A DNA stretch of 64,000 nucleotides from Bradyrhizobium sp. ORS 285 (GCF_900176205.1 NZ_LT859959.1:4237001-4301000), one strand, 5' to 3'; numbered from the stretch's first letter, positions 37,024-46,309 are shown. A program made the numbers and translations. The notes: a model not told the origin generated them from the letters alone.

Positions 37024-37692
37024 GTGACCGACACCGTCGTCAGCGAGACCGCCGCCGAAGGCCCGCATTCCCAGCTCGGCCACTGCCTGAAGGCGGCCCG
37101 CCAGGCGCGCGGCCTGACCCTGAAGCAGGTGGCGGAGAAGACCGGCATGGCGCTGTCGACCCTCTCCAAGGTCGAGAACGGCCTGATGTCGCTGACCTAC
37201 GACAAGCTGCTGCAGCTCACCTCAGGCCTGCAGATGGACATCGCCGAGTTGTTCAGCCCGGCCGCGCCGCGCCCCGAGGCCGGCCGCGCCGTGACCGCCC
37301 GCCGCAGCATCAGCCGCGCCGGCCAGGGCCAGGTGGTGAACACCAAGTTCTACACCTACACCTATCAATGCACCGACCTGATCGGCAAACGCATGGTCCC
37401 GATGATCACCGAGGTGCGCGCCCGCACATTGGAAGAGTTCGGCCCCCTGCTCCGCCACAGCGGCGAGGAATACTTCCTGGTCACCCGCGGCACCATCGCC
37501 GTCCACACCGAGTTCTACGCGCCGGAGATCCTGCACGAAGGCGACGGCATCTATCTCGACAGCACCATGGGCCACGCCTACCTCAACGCGGGTGAAGCGG
37601 AGTCCGCGCAGGGCGTCTGTCTGTGCACGAGCGAGCAGGCCGACCTGTTCGAGCAATTGCACCGGATCGCGAAGAAGGATGCGGTGGAGTGA
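37024..37692 (+). CDS. XRE-family regulator with cupin domain
   Basis: The 222-residue protein has an N-terminal HTH (CLKAARQARGLTLKQVAEKTG, MALSTLSKVENGLMSLTYDK) and a C-terminal cupin barrel (EYFLVTRGTIAVHTEFYAP, EGDGIYLDSTMGHAYLN). This architecture is common among regulators of amine and amide catabolism, where the cupin senses the ligand. It is divergent from the amidase gene, 210 bases away, and probably controls it. Start is GTG at 37024 after CCGGAG. Confidence 0.88.
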   Translation: MTDTVVSETAAEGPHSQLGHCLKAARQARGLTLKQVAEKTGMALSTLSKVENGLMSLTYDKLLQLTSGLQMDIAELFSPAAPRPEAGRAVTARRSISRAGQGQVVNTKFYTYTYQCTDLIGKRMVPMITEVRARTLEEFGPLLRHSGEEYFLVTRGTIAVHTEFYAPEILHEGDGIYLDSTMGHAYLNAGEAESAQGVCLCTSEQADLFEQLHRIAKKDAVE

Positions 37693-37706
37693 GGGCGTCG
37701 ACAAAT

Positions 37707-37769
37707 ATTGAACCAAAGCGCCCGAGCGATTATGTTGAACAAAGCTGACTTTCGTTCAACAGGTTCAAC
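37707..37769. promoter_or_regulatory. Cluster of four TTGAAC half-sites (candidate autoregulatory operator)
   Basis: TTGAAC occurs at 37708-37713 and 37735-37740, and its complement GTTCAA at 37755-37760 and 37763-37768. The middle pair forms GTTGAAC, 13 bases, GTTCAAC. The block ends just before the antitoxin-like ATG at 37774, as expected for an autoregulated toxin-antitoxin operon. Confidence 0.5.
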
Positions 37770-37773
37770 GCTC

Positions 37774-38133
37774 ATGGCCAAGATGAAAGTTCGGAAGTCG
37801 CCGGCTCGCCGGGGCAAGACCAGGGCAAGTGATAAGACGCTGCCGGGCTCCGACATTAAATCCTCAGCCAATCGGGTTGTTGCGGTCGAGACGCGAGTTG
37901 ACGCTGTCATGCGGGCGGCAGAGCAGTCCGGGCTGCTGAAAGACAAAACCGGCCGCATTGGCGGACGTGTGAGTTCGGAGCTCGTCAGGCAGGCCAAACG
38001 TCAAACCGGGATCGAGGCAGATACGGATCTCATCGAGTTTGCGCTTGCGACCATTGCGTTGGAAGACAACTTCGCGACCGTCTTCAAAGAGACCCGCGGC
38101 ACCGTCGACCCGAAGCTGAAGCTCGGCTTCTGA
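37774..38133 (+). CDS. Antitoxin-like protein of a decayed PIN-toxin module
   Basis: The 119-residue protein has a very basic N-terminus (MKVRKSPARRGKTRA) and a C-terminal helical part with GRIGGRVSSELVRQAKRQTG and TDLIEFALATIALEDNFATV, which reads like a ribbon-helix-helix or similar antitoxin tail. It is followed after one base by a truncated VapC-like frame. A start at 37732 would place part of the TTGAAC operator inside the gene, so the ATG at 37774 is preferred. Assignment as antitoxin rests on the neighbour and the upstream repeats. Confidence 0.6.
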   Translation: MAKMKVRKSPARRGKTRASDKTLPGSDIKSSANRVVAVETRVDAVMRAAEQSGLLKDKTGRIGGRVSSELVRQAKRQTGIEADTDLIEFALATIALEDNFATVFKETRGTVDPKLKLGF

Positions 38134-38134
38134 G

Positions 38135-38395
38135 GTGGTGGCGTTCGACTTCGATGCGGCTCGGCGCTGGTCGCGCTTTGATCCAGGCAAGACGCTTGCA
38201 CGACGCCGAGACGAGGAGCTGCCTTTTCTCAGTCCGGACCATATCGCTGGTCAGGGACTGCTGCTCGATACCTGCGTCTATATCGATCAGATGCAGGATC
38301 GTTCTCCCGCGATACTGGACGAATTGCTCGCGAGTCGACTGGTCAATCATTGTGCTTTTGCAGCTTGTCCCCGCCGCACGGGCGCTTTTCTATAA
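38135..38395 (+). pseudogene. Truncated PIN-domain (VapC-like) toxin remnant
   Basis: The frame starts at GTG 38135, one base after the antitoxin stop, and reads through HIAGQGLLLDTCVYIDQMQD and AILDELLASRLVNH. This is the N-terminal PIN segment with the first catalytic Asp of VapC toxins. After residue 72 the sequence turns to an unrelated CAFAACPRRTGAFL and stops. The remaining PIN acidic residues and about 60 C-terminal residues are missing, and no other frame downstream supplies them. It is most likely a deletion relic without nuclease activity. Confidence 0.7.
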
Positions 38396-38495
38396 GCGAC
38401 GCGTTCACTAGCACGGATCATTAGTAAACGTCGCCACCGCGTGACGCGCCGTCCGACGGGATGAGCAGCCACGCGCCGGTTGCGGATGTCAGATA

Positions 38496-39458
38496 TCAAT
38501 CAGAACTTAGCGCCGCCCTCACCGCCTCATCCAGCGGCGTATGCGGCTCCTGCCCGAGCAGTCCGACCAGCCCGCGGTTCTCCAACGCGAGTCCCTGCTT
38601 CCACAGCCAGCGCATCTCGATCGCCTCGCGCATGAAGCCGACGAAGGGTGCGGCGAGCCAGAGGATGATCCAGGGGAACGGCTTCACGGGCAGATCGGGC
38701 CGGCCGAGGACGCGGCGGACGGCGTCGGTCATGTCGTGGCCCGTCGCATCGTAATGCCCCGCAAAATTCAGCATCGTGTAGTTGGGCAGATCGGCGCGGA
38801 TGTCGACCAGGCGGGCGAAGGTCTCGGCCAGATCGGGGACGTAGGCCCAGGCGTGGCCGATGCCCGGCCGTGTCAGGCGCTGCACGGATGTCGCGGCCAT
38901 GCCGCCCTTCGCCAGCACCTGGGCAAACCACGAATTGGTCACGCCGGGACCGAAGAAGTCGCCGGCCCTGATGGCGATGACGCGGACGCCGTGGTCGCGC
39001 GCGGCCTGCTCCAGCATCTCCTCCATCTCGAGTCGCACCTGCCCCTTCCGCGTCGTCGGCCGCCGCGGCGTCGTTTCACTGACGACCGAAGGCGATGCTG
39101 ATGAGTAGACGTAGACGTTGCCCGGAAACAGGATCGTCGCGCCGACCGCCTTGGCGGCTGCGATGGTGTTAGCGAGCATCGGCAGCGCATCCTCGCGCCA
39201 GCGCGCATAGCGCGGCGGATTGACGCCGTGCACGATCAGGCTGGCGCCCTCGGCAGCCGCGCGCACGGAGGCCGCATCGCGCGCATCGCCGTCGCGCCAG
39301 TCGACCGGGAAAGCAAAGGACGGCCGCTCGGCCGGCCGCCGGCGCGTCAGCGCACGGAGGGTGAAGCCGCGCTGGGCCAGCGCCTTGGCAATGGCGCCGC
39401 CGATGGCGCCGGTCAGGCCGAGGATCAAGGCGGTCGGGACGGTGGTGTCGTGGGACAT
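38496..39458 (-). CDS. NAD(P)-binding epimerase/reductase-like protein (atypical SDR)
   Basis: The 320-residue protein starts with the nucleotide-binding motif ALILGLTGAIGGAIAKALA and continues with an NmrA/epimerase-type core (LIVHGVNPPRYARW, FPGNVYVYSSAS, VIAIRAGDFFGPG). The usual YxxxK pair is not clear. Substrate unknown. AGGAGA precedes the ATG at 39458. It is divergent from a LysR-type regulator 88 bases away, its probable controller. Confidence 0.82.
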   Translation of the reverse strand: MSHDTTVPTALILGLTGAIGGAIAKALAQRGFTLRALTRRRPAERPSFAFPVDWRDGDARDAASVRAAAEGASLIVHGVNPPRYARWREDALPMLANTIAAAKAVGATILFPGNVYVYSSASPSVVSETTPRRPTTRKGQVRLEMEEMLEQAARDHGVRVIAIRAGDFFGPGVTNSWFAQVLAKGGMAATSVQRLTRPGIGHAWAYVPDLAETFARLVDIRADLPNYTMLNFAGHYDATGHDMTDAVRRVLGRPDLPVKPFPWIILWLAAPFVGFMREAIEMRWLWKQGLALENRGLVGLLGQEPHTPLDEAVRAALSSD

Positions 39459-39546
39459 GGGTCGATCTCCTGCTGTCCCAGCTATTTGGCCCGATGGCAT
39501 CAAAACGAAAATTGCCAATCATTCTTGAGATGCTATACATTTTCGT

Positions 39547-40452
39547 ATGATAGAGCCTTCGGACTGGAGCCTGCTGCGTTCGTTCCTCGCCGTCGTCAGG
39601 CGGGGCAGCCTGTCCGCGGCGGCGCGCGCGACCGGGCTGACGCAGCCGACCATCGGCCGGCACATCGACGAGCTGGAAGCCGGCCTCGGCGTCGCCCTGT
39701 TCACCCGCTCCCAGGCCGGCCTGCTGCCGACCGAAGCGGCGGCGGCGCTGGTGCCGCATGCCGAGGCGATGGAGGCGGCGTTCGCCGCATTGGTGCGCGC
39801 GGCCAGGACCGGCGGCGATGCAGGGCAGCCGCGCGGCGTGGTCCGGATCTCGGCGAGCGAGATCGTCGGCACCTTCGTGCTGCCGCCGATCCTCGCCGGC
39901 ATCCGCAGGCGCTATCCGGAGATCGTCATCGAGCTCGTGCTGAACAACCGCACCGACGATCTGCTCAGGCGCGACGCCGACATCGCGGTGCGGATGATCC
40001 GGCCGAAGCAGGACGGCCTTGTTGCACGGCGGCTCGGCCGCATCCCACTCGGCCTCTACGCCCACCGCGACTACATCGCGCGCTTCGGCCTGCCCGACAC
40101 GATCGAGGCGCTCAAGGTGCATCAAATCATCGGCTTCGACCGCGACGATCATTCGGCGCGCTCGGTCGCCAGCGCACAGCTGCCGCTCTCGCGCGAGCTC
40201 TTCTCCTATCGCACCGATTCCGACGTCGCCCAGGTCACCGCGATCGAAGCCGGCCTGGGAATCGGCGGCATGCAGACGGCGATGGCCCGCCGCAATCCGG
40301 CGCTGGTCCCGGTGCTCGCCGACCAGATCGCCTTCGAGCTCGAGTGCTGGCTCGCCGTGCACGAGGACCAGAAGGACGCCCCGCCGATCCGCGCGCTGTT
40401 CGACGGGCTGGCGGAGGGACTGGCGCGGTGGGTCAGCGAGGGCAGCCGCTGA
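39547..40452 (+). CDS. LysR-family transcriptional regulator
   Basis: The 301-residue protein has an N-terminal winged HTH (LLRSFLAVVRRGSLSAAARA, LTQPTIGRHIDELEAGLG) and a C-terminal effector-binding domain (VVRISASEIVGTFVLPPIL onward). It is divergent from the SDR-like gene. The short inverted repeat ATAC-ATTTTC-GTAT (39535-39548) overlaps its own start codon and could be an autoregulatory site. Confidence 0.9.
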   Translation: MIEPSDWSLLRSFLAVVRRGSLSAAARATGLTQPTIGRHIDELEAGLGVALFTRSQAGLLPTEAAAALVPHAEAMEAAFAALVRAARTGGDAGQPRGVVRISASEIVGTFVLPPILAGIRRRYPEIVIELVLNNRTDDLLRRDADIAVRMIRPKQDGLVARRLGRIPLGLYAHRDYIARFGLPDTIEALKVHQIIGFDRDDHSARSVASAQLPLSRELFSYRTDSDVAQVTAIEAGLGIGGMQTAMARRNPALVPVLADQIAFELECWLAVHEDQKDAPPIRALFDGLAEGLARWVSEGSR

Positions 40453-40464
40453 CGGAGCAGAGCC

Positions 40465-41061
40465 TCAATCGGGATCTTGCTGCGGTCCCGGCAGATCGAG
40501 CGCCGAGCGCAAGCGGCCCTGCCCCCGCCGATACAAGGTGGCGTAGCTCGCGGCCGCCAACAGGTCGGGATAGGGCTCGAAGCCGTCGACGACCTTGTTG
40601 AAGGGGATCTGGCCGCAGCCCGGCACGTCGCATTTCGGCTTGCCCTTCGGGCAGGTGTTGTAATTGCAGAGCCGGCCGAGATAGCGATCGGTCCCGGGCT
40701 CGATCAGAAAGATCTCGACCTGGTGATTGGCGGTGCTTGGCCCGTGGCCGGCCTTGTAGGCATTGAGCAGCGCGGCATCCCGCGCGCGGCGGATCGCGTC
40801 GAGCCGATGCTGCGACCTGATCCAGACCGCGAGGTCGAGATCCCCGCACTCGTGCCAGACCTCGATGCCGGCGCGGCGATACGCGCGAAAGCGCGGCACC
40901 TCCTTCCACAGCGGCTTGGCGACCGAGCCGATCACCGCGATCGCTTCGATTTCCTCGAACGCGGCCAGCGCATCCGTCACGATGTCCGCGGCCCTGCGGA
41001 AGTCGTGCTGCTGACGCAGCAGGTAATCATTCTGCTGTTTGATCTCGGTGCGTGATACCAT
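40465..41061 (-). CDS. Pol-beta-type nucleotidyltransferase-like protein with four-Cys cluster
   Basis: I do not recognise a named family. The 198-residue protein shows the minimal nucleotidyltransferase pattern: a helix, then AIAVIGSVAKPL (Gly45-Ser46), the acidic pair in ECGDLDLAVWI (Asp74, Asp76), and a possible third carboxylate, Glu116 in HQVEIFLI. Downstream are Cys132, Cys137, Cys144 and Cys149 in a Lys/Pro-rich loop, possibly a zinc site. It could transfer a nucleotide to a small molecule, protein or RNA, or be an inactive homologue. It is convergent with the LysR gene. Confidence 0.6.
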   Translation of the reverse strand: MVSRTEIKQQNDYLLRQQHDFRRAADIVTDALAAFEEIEAIAVIGSVAKPLWKEVPRFRAYRRAGIEVWHECGDLDLAVWIRSQHRLDAIRRARDAALLNAYKAGHGPSTANHQVEIFLIEPGTDRYLGRLCNYNTCPKGKPKCDVPGCGQIPFNKVVDGFEPYPDLLAAASYATLYRRGQGRLRSALDLPGPQQDPD

Positions 41062-41139
41062 GGTTGTCCAAGTCGATTTTGCGAGCCGTCTGCGCTCGGC
41101 TCCGCCGCAGCTGACGGGTCAAGCGGATCATGGGCCTGC

Positions 41140-41484
41140 TCACTTGCCGTCGTCGAGATGCACCAGCACTGCGGCATTGGCGATGATGATCGCATCGCTG
41201 CCGGCCTCGGCCGGAATCTCCAGCCCGCCCTTCACGGCGGTGACCGTCACCGTGCCATAGGGCAGCTCCTTGGCGACCGCGTCGGTGTCGACCGCCTCCG
41301 GATTGGGAACCGCGACGGTGACGTCGACCAGCATGTCCTGCGGCGTCTTGCCGACCATGCGGAAAAAGCCGAGGCTGGAATGGCGGATCGCATCCGACAC
41401 CGCGCGCTTGGCAGCCTTGGTAGCGTCGCGGCCATGGACGTCGACGCCCATGCCCATCTCGGTGATACAGCGAATGCGCGCCAT
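41140..41484 (-). CDS. Lin0512-family conserved hypothetical protein
   Basis: The 114-residue protein matches the Lin0512 family by pattern: CITEMGMGVDVHGRDATKAA, AVSDAIRHSSLGFF, and the C-terminal ANAAVLVHLDDGK. Members occur in bacteria and archaea, often next to amine-degradation or cofactor genes; function unknown. The ATG at 41484 is preferred over an in-frame upstream codon at 41550, because homologues start with the RIRCITEMG strand. Confidence 0.8.
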   Translation of the reverse strand: MARIRCITEMGMGVDVHGRDATKAAKRAVSDAIRHSSLGFFRMVGKTPQDMLVDVTVAVPNPEAVDTDAVAKELPYGTVTVTAVKGGLEIPAEAGSDAIIIANAAVLVHLDDGK

Positions 41485-41556
41485 GGCGGTGTTCCCTTGA
41501 AATTGCGTTTGCTTGGCGCGCGACCTTAGCGCCGTGCCCGCGAAGCGCAACCGACC

Positions 41557-42330
41557 TCAGGCGATCACGACCTCGCCGACGACGCCGCGCAACGCGCCGA
41601 GCGCGGGCTGGTCGGCGGCGCGCGCATCTGTGACCAGACTGTCGATGCGGTCCGGCGCGCAATAGGCAACGCGACTGGTCTGGCCGATCTTGCTGTGGTC
41701 GGCGAGAATCACCACGCGCTTGGCGGCGGCCGTCATTGCGCGTGCGACGTTCGCCTCCTCGATGTCGAAGCTGGTCGCGCCGTAGCGGTGATCGACGCCG
41801 ACCGGCGACAGCAGCGCGACATCGGCCTGCCAGCGCTGGATCTCCGCCACGGTGGTCGAACCGAAAGTCGCCGGCAAGGTGCTGCCGAGTTCGCCGCCGA
41901 GCACGATGACGCGGTTGCTGCGCTCACCGGGAGCTCCGCCGATAATGGTCGCGACCTCGAACGAGTTGGTGACGATCGTAAGACCCGACAACGTCGCAAG
42001 CTCGCGGGCGAGGATCGAGACCGTCGAGCCGACGTCGAGGAACAGCGTCTGGCCGGGACTGACCATGCGCGCCGCAGCCTGCGCGATGCGCGTCTTCTCG
42101 GCGAGACGCACGCGGGCGCGCACCGTGATCGGCGGCTCGGCCTCCGGCGCGATCGCGGCGACGCCGCCATGGACGCGGCGCAGCTCGCCGCGCGCCTCCA
42201 GCGCCAGCACGTCGCGGCGCACGGTTTCGCGGGAGACGCCGAGGTCGGTGGCGATGCGGTCCGTCGTCGCGCGGCCGACGGTGGCAAGCAGTGCGCGGAT
42301 GCGCTGGTGGCGGTCTTCCTGCAGCATCAT
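41557..42330 (-). CDS. DeoR-family transcriptional repressor of the adjacent ABC importer
   Basis: The 257-residue protein has an N-terminal DeoR HTH (HQRIRALLATVGRATTDRIA, LGVSRETVRRDVLALEARGE) and a sugar-phosphate-isomerase-like sensor domain (TLFLDVGSTVSILARELA, LGGELGSTLPATFG, HSKIGQTSR). Such repressors usually respond to phosphorylated or phosphonate-like metabolites. Its start overlaps the end of the permease gene by four bases, so it is the last gene of the importer operon. Confidence 0.88.
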   Translation of the reverse strand: MMLQEDRHQRIRALLATVGRATTDRIATDLGVSRETVRRDVLALEARGELRRVHGGVAAIAPEAEPPITVRARVRLAEKTRIAQAAARMVSPGQTLFLDVGSTVSILARELATLSGLTIVTNSFEVATIIGGAPGERSNRVIVLGGELGSTLPATFGSTTVAEIQRWQADVALLSPVGVDHRYGATSFDIEEANVARAMTAAAKRVVILADHSKIGQTSRVAYCAPDRIDSLVTDARAADQPALGALRGVVGEVVIA

Positions 42331-44012
42331 CGGCGCCCGCCGCGCGCCAGCCATCTCAGCGCCAGCTGCGTGACAAGTGCCGACGCGCAGACCACCGCCA
42401 TGATGCAGGTCGAGAATGCCGCGGCCTGCGAGACGAAGCCGGCCTCGTCGAGCCGCATCACCGAGACGGCGGCCATGCCGAGTGATGGCGTGACCAGGAA
42501 GATGACGGCCGACAACGTCACCATCGATCGCATGAACAGGAAGAAGAACACCGAGACCAAGATGGGCGACATCACGGGAATGATGACATTGGCGAGCACT
42601 TGCGCAGCGCCGCTGCCGAGGCAGGTCGCGGCTTCCTCCAGCGCCGGCGGCACCGCGCGCATGCCGGTCACCATCGTGAGAAAGCCCTGGGTGTGGTAGT
42701 GATAGAAGTTGCAGAGAGCGAGCAGCAAGGTCGAGCCGTACAGCACCGAGAGCGGCGATCCCGCGATGTTGAAGGCGAAGATGTAGGACAGGCCGAGCAC
42801 GAGGCCGGGCACGCCGACCGGCATGACCGCAACGAGATAAACGATCTTGGCAGGCCATGACGGCAGTCGGCGGATGCCATAGACCAAAGCGAACAGCAAC
42901 AACGTGCCGAGGCCGGCGGCGATCACCGAGACCAGCAGCGAGGTCCACAGCGGCGCGTAGCCGCCGCTCAAGGTGATGTCGTAGTGCTTCAGCGTGAAGG
43001 TCAGCCGGTAGGGCCACAGCCGCATGAAGCTTGCATAGATCACGACACCGATGACGGCGAGCACGGAGAGCGTCGCAAGGCCGCTGACGATCGCGAGCGT
43101 CACGTCCCGCGCCGGTACGAAGCTCGTCTGCGGCGGCACGGCGCCCTCGGATCCACCGCCGAACTGGCGCTGCGCGGCCACGCGCTCGATGTAGACGGCG
43201 AGCCCCGTCGGCGCGAGCAGGAGCAGACCGACGACGGCACCGATGCCGAACTTCATCTGTCCCGTGACCTGGTTGTAGATCTCGGTCGCCAGCACCGCAT
43301 AGTCGCCGCCGATGACGGCGGCATTGCCGAAATCGGTGATGGTGACCGTGAAGACGACGAAGCCCGCGCTCAGCAGGCCGAACTTCACGTTCGGCAGGGT
43401 GATGTCGAAAAACTGCCGCCACCGCCCCGCCCCCATCACCTCGGCGGCGTCGTAGTAGCGCGCATCGGCATGGGCGAGCGCAGCTTTCAGGATCAGCACC
43501 GCCTGCGGAAGGGCGTAGAGCACGTCGGCGATCAGCAGGCCCGGGAAGCCGTAGATATCGATGCGCTTGCCGAGCATGCCGCTGATCAGGCCGTTGCGCC
43601 CGAGCAGGAAGATCAGCCCGAGCCCGAGCACCAGCGACGGCGCCAGCATCGGCAGCGCCAGCACCGCGGAGATGAGGCGCGCGCCGGGCACGCGGGTCCG
43701 GGTCATCGTGTAGGCGAGCACGAAGCCGAGGATGAGGCAGACGGCGGTCGTGGCGAGCCCGAGCATCAGGCTGTTCAAAGTGGCCTTGACGATGCCGGGC
43801 GTGCGCAGAAGTGCGAGATAGTTGGCAAAGCCGATGCTGCCGTCGTCGGCGACGAGGCTGCGCCACAGCATCATCGCCAGCGGGAAGAGGAAGAAGATGA
43901 GCAGCGCAACACATGGCAGCGCGATGGCGACAGCGATCAGCGGCCGGTCATTGCCGGTGCGCCGCAGACGGAAGCCGGTGCGCTCGGCGACCTCGACCGC
44001 GGCAATGCTCAC
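42327..44012 (-). CDS. ABC importer permease, two fused membrane domains (iron/aminoethylphosphonate type)
   Basis: The 561-residue protein is two permease modules in one chain. Each carries an EAA-type coupling loop: [22 protein letters not shown] in the first half and [21 protein letters not shown] in the second. About twelve hydrophobic helices are visible. This fused form is seen in Fe3+ (FbpB-type) and putative 2-aminoethylphosphonate (PhnU-type) importers. The GTG start at 44012 overlaps the ATPase stop by four bases; the product begins (M)[12 protein letters not shown]. Substrate uncertain. Confidence 0.85.
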   Translation of the reverse strand: MSIAAVEVAERTGFRLRRTGNDRPLIAVAIALPCVALLIFFLFPLAMMLWRSLVADDGSIGFANYLALLRTPGIVKATLNSLMLGLATTAVCLILGFVLAYTMTRTRVPGARLISAVLALPMLAPSLVLGLGLIFLLGRNGLISGMLGKRIDIYGFPGLLIADVLYALPQAVLILKAALAHADARYYDAAEVMGAGRWRQFFDITLPNVKFGLLSAGFVVFTVTITDFGNAAVIGGDYAVLATEIYNQVTGQMKFGIGAVVGLLLLAPTGLAVYIERVAAQRQFGGGSEGAVPPQTSFVPARDVTLAIVSGLATLSVLAVIGVVIYASFMRLWPYRLTFTLKHYDITLSGGYAPLWTSLLVSVIAAGLGTLLLFALVYGIRRLPSWPAKIVYLVAVMPVGVPGLVLGLSYIFAFNIAGSPLSVLYGSTLLLALCNFYHYHTQGFLTMVTGMRAVPPALEEAATCLGSGAAQVLANVIIPVMSPILVSVFFFLFMRSMVTLSAVIFLVTPSLGMAAVSVMRLDEAGFVSQAAAFSTCIMAVVCASALVTQLALRWLARGGRR

Positions 44013-45016
44013 GCGCGCACCCAGCCGCAGCCGGAGACATCGGCGGAGACGGCCACAGCGGCTCCGGGCGCGACTCCGTCGATCGCGCTGGTCTGCACCA
44101 GCAGCTCGCGGCCCTTCCAAGCCACGCGGGTGCGGCTGATGTTGCCGAGGAAGCTGATGTCGACCACCCTCGCCTCGCCGGACGCAAGGGGCTGAAGCCG
44201 CACCTGCTCGGGACGAAGGCAGGCGAGGAAATCAGCATCGGCGCCGTCGGGGCGAGAGGCCAGCAATGCCGGCAGCGCGTCACGCACCCAGTCGGTCGGC
44301 AGCAGGTTGCTGCTGCCCATGAAGTCAGCGACGAACTTCGTCGCCGGACGCAGATAAAGCTCCTGCGGAGTGCCGACCTGCTCGATACGGCCGCCATTCA
44401 TGCAGACGATCCGGTCGGACAGCATCATCGCCTCCTCCTGGTCGTGCGTGACCATGATGGTGGGGATGCCGAGCCGGCGCTGCAGCTCGCGGATTTCGAC
44501 GCGCAGATCGGCGCGCACCTTGGCGTCGAGCGCAGAAAGAGGCTCATCGAGCAGGATCAGCCGCGGATCGACCGCCACCGCGCGCGCAAGCGCGACGCGC
44601 TGCTGCTGGCCGCCGGACAACTGATAAGGCAACCGGTCGGCCAGATGCGGCAGCTTGATCAGCTCCAGCAGTTCGGCCACGCGCGCGGCGATCCTGCTAC
44701 GCTCGACTTTGCGGATACGCATGCCGTAGCCGATGTTCTCGGCCACCGTCATGTTGGGAAACAACGAGTAGGACTGGAACACGATGCCGAAGCCGCGCTC
44801 GCGCGCCGGCACCGCGCTGAGGTCCTTTCCGTCGAGCAGCAGCCGGCCCGAGTCCTGCGTCAGCAGCCCGGCGATGATCCGCAGCAAGGTGGTCTTGCCG
44901 CAGCCGCTCGGCCCGAGCAGGCAGACGAACTCGCTACCCTCGACCTTCAGCGAGATGCGGTCGAGGGCTGTGAAATCGTCGAACGTCTTGTGCAGCCGGT
45001 CGAGCTCGAGCGTCAT
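44009..45016 (-). CDS. ABC importer ATP-binding subunit
   Basis: The 335-residue ATPase has Walker [11 protein letters not shown]-loop [13 protein letters not shown], signature [14 protein letters not shown], Walker [17 protein letters not shown] and the H-loop His. A C-terminal TOBE-type regulatory domain (from about residue 240) is typical of iron, spermidine and phosphonate importers. It lies between the binding-protein gene and the fused permease. Confidence 0.92.
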   Translation of the reverse strand: MTLELDRLHKTFDDFTALDRISLKVEGSEFVCLLGPSGCGKTTLLRIIAGLLTQDSGRLLLDGKDLSAVPARERGFGIVFQSYSLFPNMTVAENIGYGMRIRKVERSRIAARVAELLELIKLPHLADRLPYQLSGGQQQRVALARAVAVDPRLILLDEPLSALDAKVRADLRVEIRELQRRLGIPTIMVTHDQEEAMMLSDRIVCMNGGRIEQVGTPQELYLRPATKFVADFMGSSNLLPTDWVRDALPALLASRPDGADADFLACLRPEQVRLQPLASGEARVVDISFLGNISRTRVAWKGRELLVQTSAIDGVAPGAAVAVSADVSGCGWVRA

Positions 45017-45028
45017 GATCCGCTCCGC

Positions 45029-46036
45029 TCAGCGGCCGATGCTGGTCTGCCAGGTCTTCAGGATGCCGTCGCGCTCTTTGGCGGAGCGGGCGAAGTCGAT
45101 CGGATACACCGCCTTGGCGACATCTGCAGGAAAGCCCGCGGCCTGCGCGGCCTTCGACGGCGGCGTGCCCGAGATGGTGACGAGCTCCTTGTAGCTGGTG
45201 TAGAGCGCGGCGGCTTCCGGCGACAAGGTCCAGTCGAGGAAGCGCTTGGCGTCGGCCTTGTTCTTGGCGGCCTTCATCAGCCCGGAGGCCTCGAGCTCAT
45301 AACCTGCGCCGTCGGTCGGGATCACCATCTTGATCGGAAAACCCTCCTCGATCGACTTGATCGCGGCGAACGCCAGCGAGCCGCCGATCGCGAACTCGCC
45401 GCCGCGCGCCGCCTTGCACGGCCGCGAGCCGGACTTGATGTATTGGGCGACGTTGCCGTCGAGGGCTTTCAGGAACTGCCAGCCCTTCTCCTCCCCCTGT
45501 GACTGCAGGATGCCGGCGACCTGCATGTAGCCGGTGCCGGACGAGACCGGGTTCGGCAGCACCACCTCGCCCTTGTAGACGGGGTTGGTGAGATCCTTCC
45601 ACGAGGTCGGCATCGGCAGGTTCTTCGCCTTGAGCACCTCGGTGTTGACGCAGAACGCGGTGACATAACCGGTCGCGGCGAACCAGCTCGCATCAGCACC
45701 CTTGGCGGAGGCCGGCAGCTTGTCGGCGCCCTTGACCTCATAGGGTTCGAGCAGCGCGGTGATGCGCGGATCGAGCATGTTGGTGACCGCCCAGCCCCAG
45801 ATCACGTCATGCTGCGGATTGCCCGCCTCGGCGATGATGCGGGCGCCGAGATCGCCGGTGGAGAGCCGGAGCACCTTGAGGTCGACATCGGGCAGCGCTG
45901 TCTTGGCCGCCTTCACATAGTCGGCGATCTCGTCCTCTTCGAGAGCCGTATAGACCGTCACCGTACCAGCCTGCGCAACTGCGCCGAGCATGAGCAGAGC
46001 AAGACTCGCGGAGACGCCCTTCAACAACTGCAACAT
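45029..46036 (-). CDS. Periplasmic substrate-binding protein of the ABC importer
   Basis: The 335-residue protein has a signal peptide (LLKGVSASLALLMLGAVAQA). The mature part begins GTVTVYTALEEDEIADYVKA, the usual start of iron- and aminoethylphosphonate-binding proteins. Tyr-poor candidate ligand segments (AYIKSGSRPCKAARGGEFAI region) do not show the Tyr-Tyr pair of ferric-binding FbpA clearly, so an organic ligand such as 2-aminoethylphosphonate is at least as likely. AGGGG precedes the ATG at 46036. It is divergent from eutB, 273 bases away. Confidence 0.85.
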   Translation of the reverse strand: MLQLLKGVSASLALLMLGAVAQAGTVTVYTALEEDEIADYVKAAKTALPDVDLKVLRLSTGDLGARIIAEAGNPQHDVIWGWAVTNMLDPRITALLEPYEVKGADKLPASAKGADASWFAATGYVTAFCVNTEVLKAKNLPMPTSWKDLTNPVYKGEVVLPNPVSSGTGYMQVAGILQSQGEEKGWQFLKALDGNVAQYIKSGSRPCKAARGGEFAIGGSLAFAAIKSIEEGFPIKMVIPTDGAGYELEASGLMKAAKNKADAKRFLDWTLSPEAAALYTSYKELVTISGTPPSKAAQAAGFPADVAKAVYPIDFARSAKERDGILKTWQTSIGR

Positions 46037-46101
46037 CGTCGTGCCCCTCATGTGCTGCGGCGGGCGCATTCCCGCCCGATCGTCTGTGGATTTGAGTGAT
46101 T

Positions 46102-46111
46102 ATTTGCAAAT
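46102..46111. promoter_or_regulatory. Palindrome in the importer-eutB intergenic region (candidate operator)
   Basis: ATTTGCAAAT is a perfect ten-base palindrome within an AT-rich patch, 66 bases upstream of the binding-protein start. A related GTGCAAATC is at about 46149. The nearby DeoR-type repressor is a plausible ligand. Confidence 0.4.
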
Positions 46112-46309
46112 TTGTGGAACCACGTCTACGCTGATTGCGCATATGTCGTGCAAATCAGCAATTGCCCACGTTAAAGGCACCTCCCGTTGGGCAGGCGCTC
46201 TCTCTTCCCGCGCACGCCGTTTGCAGGTGGATGGCGGGCACGTGGTTTGCGACGACGACATTTGCCGCTGATATTGACCTGACGGCGTGAGGACACAGGG
46301 CGGAGACAG

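Noticed and set aside
46037..46309. Cobalamin riboswitch upstream of eutB
   Set aside because: I looked for the conserved B12-box and long structured leader; the stretch is only 273 bases and shows neither.
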